Part shown: piece after piece, positions 14,684 through 16,474 of the stretch
How positions within the stretch are numbered: the first letter of the stretch is position 1
Layout of the letters: each line of letters begins with the position of its first letter
Origin: an uncultured Flavobacterium sp.
Lineage (GTDB): Bacteria > Bacteroidota > Bacteroidia > Flavobacteriales > Flavobacteriaceae
Direction: 5' to 3'
Length of the DNA stretch: 16,474 nt
Assembly (NCBI RefSeq): GCF_937967675.1
Contig: NZ_CALBSN010000023.1
Coordinates: forward strand, 1-16,474
Notes under the pieces: generated by a model
What the model saw: only the letters and a program-made list of their open reading frames with translations
The model's database searches: none
Told to the model about the DNA's origin: nothing
Translations under genes and position numbers: made by a program

Positions 14684-14757
14684 GTTTGTCATGCTTTTCA
14701 GCATCTCTTTTGTACTTGATTTTTGAATTTGAACTTGCCCTTGAATTGGTATGCGAA
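14684..14757 (+). repeat. Small hairpin element plus TTGNNN array
   Basis: TTTGTC is followed by the hairpin ATGCT-TTTC-AGCAT (14691-14704), then CTC and a TTG array (14710-14748). The arrangement matches 16094-16198 and, with different stem bases, the two-hairpin elements at 4698 and 7605. The array segment is nearly identical to 14499-14540. Confidence 0.7.
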
Positions 14758-14772
14758 TTGAAAATTTAAAAG

Positions 14773-14780
14773 TAAATTTG
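14773..14780 (+). promoter_or_regulatory. Candidate -7 promoter element for the NUDIX gene
   Basis: TAAATTTG followed by CAC matches TAnnTTTG and lies one base before the 7-bp array. A TTG at 14746-14748 is 24 bases upstream, just beyond the usual spacing. If used, nearly the whole array would be the 5' untranslated leader. Confidence 0.45.
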
Positions 14781-14781
14781 C

Positions 14782-14886
14782 ACTAATCACTAATCACTAA
14801 TCACTAATCACTAATCACTAATCACTAATCACTAATTACTAATTACTAATTACTAATTACTAATCACTAATTACTAATCACTAAAA
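14782..14886 (+). repeat. 7-bp tandem array, fourteen units, abutting the NUDIX start
   Basis: Fourteen exact-length units fill 14782-14879: ACTAATC x7, ACTAATT x4, then ACTAATC, ACTAATT, ACTAATC. A degenerate fifteenth unit (ACTAAAA) and one A precede the ATG at 14888. Only the seventh base of the unit varies. Confidence 0.95.
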
Positions 14887-14887
14887 A

Positions 14888-15400
14888 ATGAGTTTTTTCA
14901 AATTTTGTCCTAGTTGTGCTTCAACGCATTTTACATTTCCTGATAATCGTCGGTTTTTTTGTGAGGATTGCGGTTTTACGTATTATCACAACATTGCGGC
15001 GGCTGTAGCGCTTGTTTTTACGTTTGAAGACAAAGTGTTGTTTACGGTTAGAAACGTAGATCCTGATAAAGGGAAATGGGATTTACCTGGTGGCTTTATT
15101 GACCCGAATGAAACGGCAGAAGAAGCGGCTTGTAGGGAGATTAGAGAAGAATTGGGCTTGAACTTGCAGCCTTCGGATTTGAAGTATGTTACGACTTCAC
15201 CGAATAATTACTTATACAAAAACGTGCTGTACCGAACGATGGATATTTTTTATGAATGTGCCTTGCCTTCAGATGCTATCAATGTAGCTGCTGAAGACGA
15301 AATTCAGGAATTAATTTGGGTAAAACGCTCTGAAATTGATTTGGATAAAATTGGTTTTGTTTCGATTCGAAATGTGATAGGAGAAAAGTATTTGGAATAG
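14888..15400 (+). CDS. NUDIX hydrolase with N-terminal zinc ribbon
   Basis: A 170-residue protein. Residues 7-28 form a four-cysteine zinc ribbon (CPSC at 7-10, CEDC at 25-28). The NUDIX domain follows, with the complete signature G-x5-E-x7-REIREELGL from Gly69 to Leu91, including the metal-binding REIREE. The family hydrolyses nucleoside diphosphates linked to another group. A zinc ribbon plus NUDIX resembles the NADH pyrophosphatase (NudC) plan, but the protein is shorter and the SQPWPFPxS motif of NudC was not seen, so the substrate is open. The start follows directly on a 7-bp array that may affect expression. It stands alone between two repeat mosaics. Confidence 0.9.
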   Translation: MSFFKFCPSCASTHFTFPDNRRFFCEDCGFTYYHNIAAAVALVFTFEDKVLFTVRNVDPDKGKWDLPGGFIDPNETAEEAACREIREELGLNLQPSDLKYVTTSPNNYLYKNVLYRTMDIFYECALPSDAINVAAEDEIQELIWVKRSEIDLDKIGFVSIRNVIGEKYLE

Positions 15401-15479
15401 TTTATTTTGTTTTTCAGGTTTTTGGAACACAGATTGAAGAAATTGAAGTCATCTTTAAAATTTTAATTACCTGATATTT

Positions 15480-15536
15480 CTTAGAAAGAATTGTCCCCTT
15501 GAGGTCCCGATAGGTATCGGGATTAGGGGTGTTACA
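15480..15536 (+). repeat. GTCCCC palindrome element, copy 2, with a nested hairpin
   Basis: Begins CTTAGAAAGAATTGTCCCCTTGAG as the other copies do, but the right arm is replaced by TCCCGATAGGTATCGGGA (15505-15522), itself a strong 7-bp stem with loop AGGT. The usual TTAGGGGTGTTAC end follows. Confidence 0.8.
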
Positions 15537-15593
15537 GTTGTGATTTTACCGCAGATTAACAGATTTTAAATGATGTAGCGGTTGTGATTTTAC
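15537..15593 (+). repeat. 31-bp insert between 13-bp direct repeats
   Basis: GTTGTGATTTTAC occurs at 15537-15549 and 15581-15593 with a 31-bp insert between, bounded by ACCGC/GCGGT inverted ends. The homologous junction at 15993-16006 has one copy and no insert. Confidence 0.65.
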
Positions 15594-15669
15594 ACCGAGC
15601 TACACCGAGTTTCTTTTGAAGTGGATAGCGTTGAGAGAGCTGCACAGAGGCGTTTTACTTGTTTGATTT
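15591..15669 (+). repeat. ACCGAG-type dispersed repeat, copy 1
   Basis: Nearly identical to 16003-16078, sharing the TTTCTTTTGAAGTGG and GCGTTGAGAGAGCT blocks. A more diverged relative is at 14314-14376. It follows a GTCCCC element, as does the second copy. Confidence 0.8.
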
Positions 15670-15690
15670 AAAAGAGTTAAAGTAAAATTT

Positions 15691-15733
15691 CTTAGAAAGA
15701 ATTGTCCCCTTGAGGTGACTTTAGGGGTGTTAC
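15691..15733 (+). repeat. GTCCCC palindrome element, copy 3
   Basis: GTCCCCTTGAGGTGAC (15704-15719) has one base changed in the right arm, giving a mismatch in the stem. Flanks CTTAGAAAGAATT and TTTAGGGGTGTTAC are as in the other copies. Confidence 0.75.
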
Positions 15734-15948
15734 GTGTGTTTTGAATGTTGAATGATGAATAACGAATGTTGAAAGTTGAATTTGATTTTTGCCCTTGAAC
15801 TTGCCCTTGTTTTTGCTTTGTAATACACATTGATGAAATTGAAATAATTTTTAAAATTTAAATGCCCAGAAATCTTTAGAAATTCATTGACACGATTGTC
15901 ATCCTGAGCGGAGTCGAAGGCTAATGAAAAAGTATAGCACTAAAATTT

Positions 15949-15991
15949 CTTAGAAAGAATTGTCCCCTTGAGGGGACTTTAGGGGTGTTAC
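15949..15991 (+). repeat. GTCCCC palindrome element, copy 4
   Basis: Perfect GTCCCC-TTGA-GGGGAC (15962-15977) followed by TTTAGGGGTGTTAC, running directly into the second ACCGAG-type repeat. Confidence 0.8.
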
Positions 15992-16002
15992 AGTTGTTAT
16001 TT

Positions 16003-16078
16003 TACACCGAGCTTCACCGAGTTTCTTTTGAAGTGGATAGCGTTGAGAGAGCTACACAGAGCGTTTTACTTGTTTGAG
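16003..16078 (+). repeat. ACCGAG-type dispersed repeat, copy 2
   Basis: Second copy of 15591-15669. It joins its GTCCCC element without the 44-bp extra segment found in the first pair. Confidence 0.8.
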
Positions 16079-16093
16079 TTTTCTAACCGCCCA

Positions 16094-16198
16094 GTTTGTC
16101 GTGCTGCTAAGCATCTCTATTGATTTTTGCCCTTGAACTTGCCCTTGAACTTGCCCTTGCCCTTGAATTTGCTCTTTCCCTTGCCCTTGCCCTTTAAA
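16094..16198 (+). repeat. Small hairpin element plus twelve-unit TTGNNN array
   Basis: TTTGTC, then GTGCT-GCTA-AGCAT (16101-16114), then CTC, then twelve hexamers from 16127: TTGCCC, TTGAAC, TTGCCC, TTGAAC, TTGCCC, TTGCCC, TTGAAT, TTGCTC, TTTCCC, TTGCCC, TTGCCC, TTTAAA. This is the longest hexamer array in the window, and no gene start follows it. Confidence 0.8.
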
Positions 16199-16398
16199 TT
16201 ATCATTATACAATTTTGCAAAAGAAAACAAAGCTTTGATGTGTTGAAAAAGAATACTTACTTCCAAGCAACATAAATTTGTGAGCTCCTTATTTTTAGGA
16301 GATTTGTGTGGTATAATGTGTAATTTTTTAAAAGTTAACAAATTGAAATTCAGCAGATTAAAAACCTATATTAATTCACTGACAATCACTAAAGTTGT

Positions 16399-16474
16399 TT
16401 AAAACTTGCTCCAATTGTGAATAAGTTTGACTTTCTTTTTTCCTACAAATTTATAAACTTTGTAAACGTCGGTT
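16399..16474 (-). CDS. Probable 3' end of an unidentified gene (partial)
   Basis: Entering from the window edge, one minus-strand frame stays open for 24 codons and ends TAA at 16399-16401. It encodes TDVYKVYKFVGKKK followed by VKLIHNWSKF. The lysine/aromatic composition looks like a real basic C-terminus, and the other two minus frames close within ten codons. The module repeats stop well before this point. The product cannot be identified from so short a piece. Confidence 0.4.
   Translation of the reverse strand, partial: TDVYKVYKFVGKKKVKLIHNWSKF

Larger units (their letters stand above)
14066..14887. other. Gene-free repeat mosaic between glycosyltransferase and NUDIX genes
   Basis: No coding sequence is supported in these 822 bases. 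In order they hold: the glycosyltransferase promoter; an ACACAGATTG-type repeat (14105-14155, again at 15415-15465); a TGGCACGC-type repeat (14231-14287, again at 14537-14593); TTACAC/GAG repeats (14286-14376); a GTCCCC palindrome element (14453-14494); TTGNNN arrays (14500-14536 and 14710-14748, near identical to each other); a small hairpin element (14684-14708); a candidate -7 element; and the 7-bp array before the NUDIX gene. Confidence 0.8.
15401..16398. other. Gene-free repeat mosaic downstream of the NUDIX gene
   Basis: No gene is supported in this kilobase. Contents in order: ACACAGATTG-type repeat (15415-15465); GTCCCC elements (15480, 15691, 15949); a longer repeat with ACCGAGTTTCTTTTGAAG (15591-15669 and 16003-16078); six degenerate 7-bp units (15741-15782: TTGAATG, TTGAATG, ATGAATA, ACGAATG, TTGAAAG, TTGAATT); TTGNNN arrays (15789-15818, 16127-16198); a GTCATCCTGAGCGGAGTCGA-type element (15898-15921); and a small hairpin element (16094-16117). 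From 16199 to 16398 the sequence is ordinary AT-rich DNA with only a weak hairpin (CTCCT...AGGAG near 16285-16301). Confidence 0.8.

Noticed and set aside
14782..14886. Possible CRISPR array
   Set aside because: The repeat is contiguous 7-bp units without spacers, and no cas genes are present.
15600..15830. Minus-strand open frame of 76 codons
   Set aside because: It runs across several dispersed repeats and a hexamer array; no domain, and the sequence looks like repeat translation.
16273..16280. TAAATTTG on the + strand as a promoter
   Set aside because: No + strand gene follows within the window and no TTG lies 17-23 bases upstream; likely a chance match.
16117..16341. Minus-strand open frame ending in a Lys/Gly/Phe-rich repeat
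   Set aside because: The repetitive C-terminal part is just the TTGNNN array read in reverse, and the rest has no recognisable family or promoter.

Overview
The window is AT-rich DNA from a member of the Bacteroidota, most likely a Flavobacterium or close relative. The evidence is the gene content (menaquinone genes menB, menA and menC; a MiaE-type tRNA hydroxylase; periplasmic and outer-membrane proteins with short signal peptides), start codons preceded by A-rich DNA instead of Shine-Dalgarno sequences, and Bacteroidota-type promoter motifs (TTG...TAnnTTTG). Species assignment is inference.

Layout. 110-988 (+): a DODA-type extradiol dioxygenase behind a perfect 16-bp palindrome. 989-3726 (-): a tight three-gene operon, transcribed in the order secreted C1 (bleomycin-hydrolase-like) peptidase, small bacterial-PH membrane protein, serine-hydrolase lipoprotein. 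3822-12464 (+): ten co-directional genes: menB, an outer-membrane barrel, a YdbS/YdbT-like PH pair, menA, a UPF0173 metal-dependent hydrolase, a secreted TPR protein, menC and miaE. 12465-12850: a 330-bp tandem duplication that leaves the broken tail of a second glycosyltransferase gene. 12851-14065 (-): an intact glycosyltransferase. 14888-15400 (+): a zinc-ribbon NUDIX hydrolase. The last about 75 bases probably hold the 3' end of a further minus-strand gene.

Function. MenC makes o-succinylbenzoate, MenB cyclises its CoA ester to DHNA-CoA, and MenA prenylates DHNA, so three steps of menaquinone synthesis lie here. MenD, MenF/H, MenE and a recognised DHNA-CoA thioesterase are not in the window. 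The metal-dependent hydrolase between menA and menC is a possible but unproven filler for the thioesterase step.

The most unusual content is in the intergenic DNA. Nearly every gap longer than about 35 bases on the + strand is built from a small vocabulary of reused modules: 7-bp tandem arrays that largely fit one degenerate skeleton (AGNRAWW on one strand), 6-bp TTGNNN arrays that often run up to a start codon, hairpin elements whose stems differ in sequence but keep pairing, a GTCCCC-TTGA-GGGGAC palindrome family, and several longer dispersed repeats. The gaps at 14066-14887 and 15401-16398 are mosaics of these modules. No CRISPR array, tRNA, rRNA, insertion sequence or prophage was seen.
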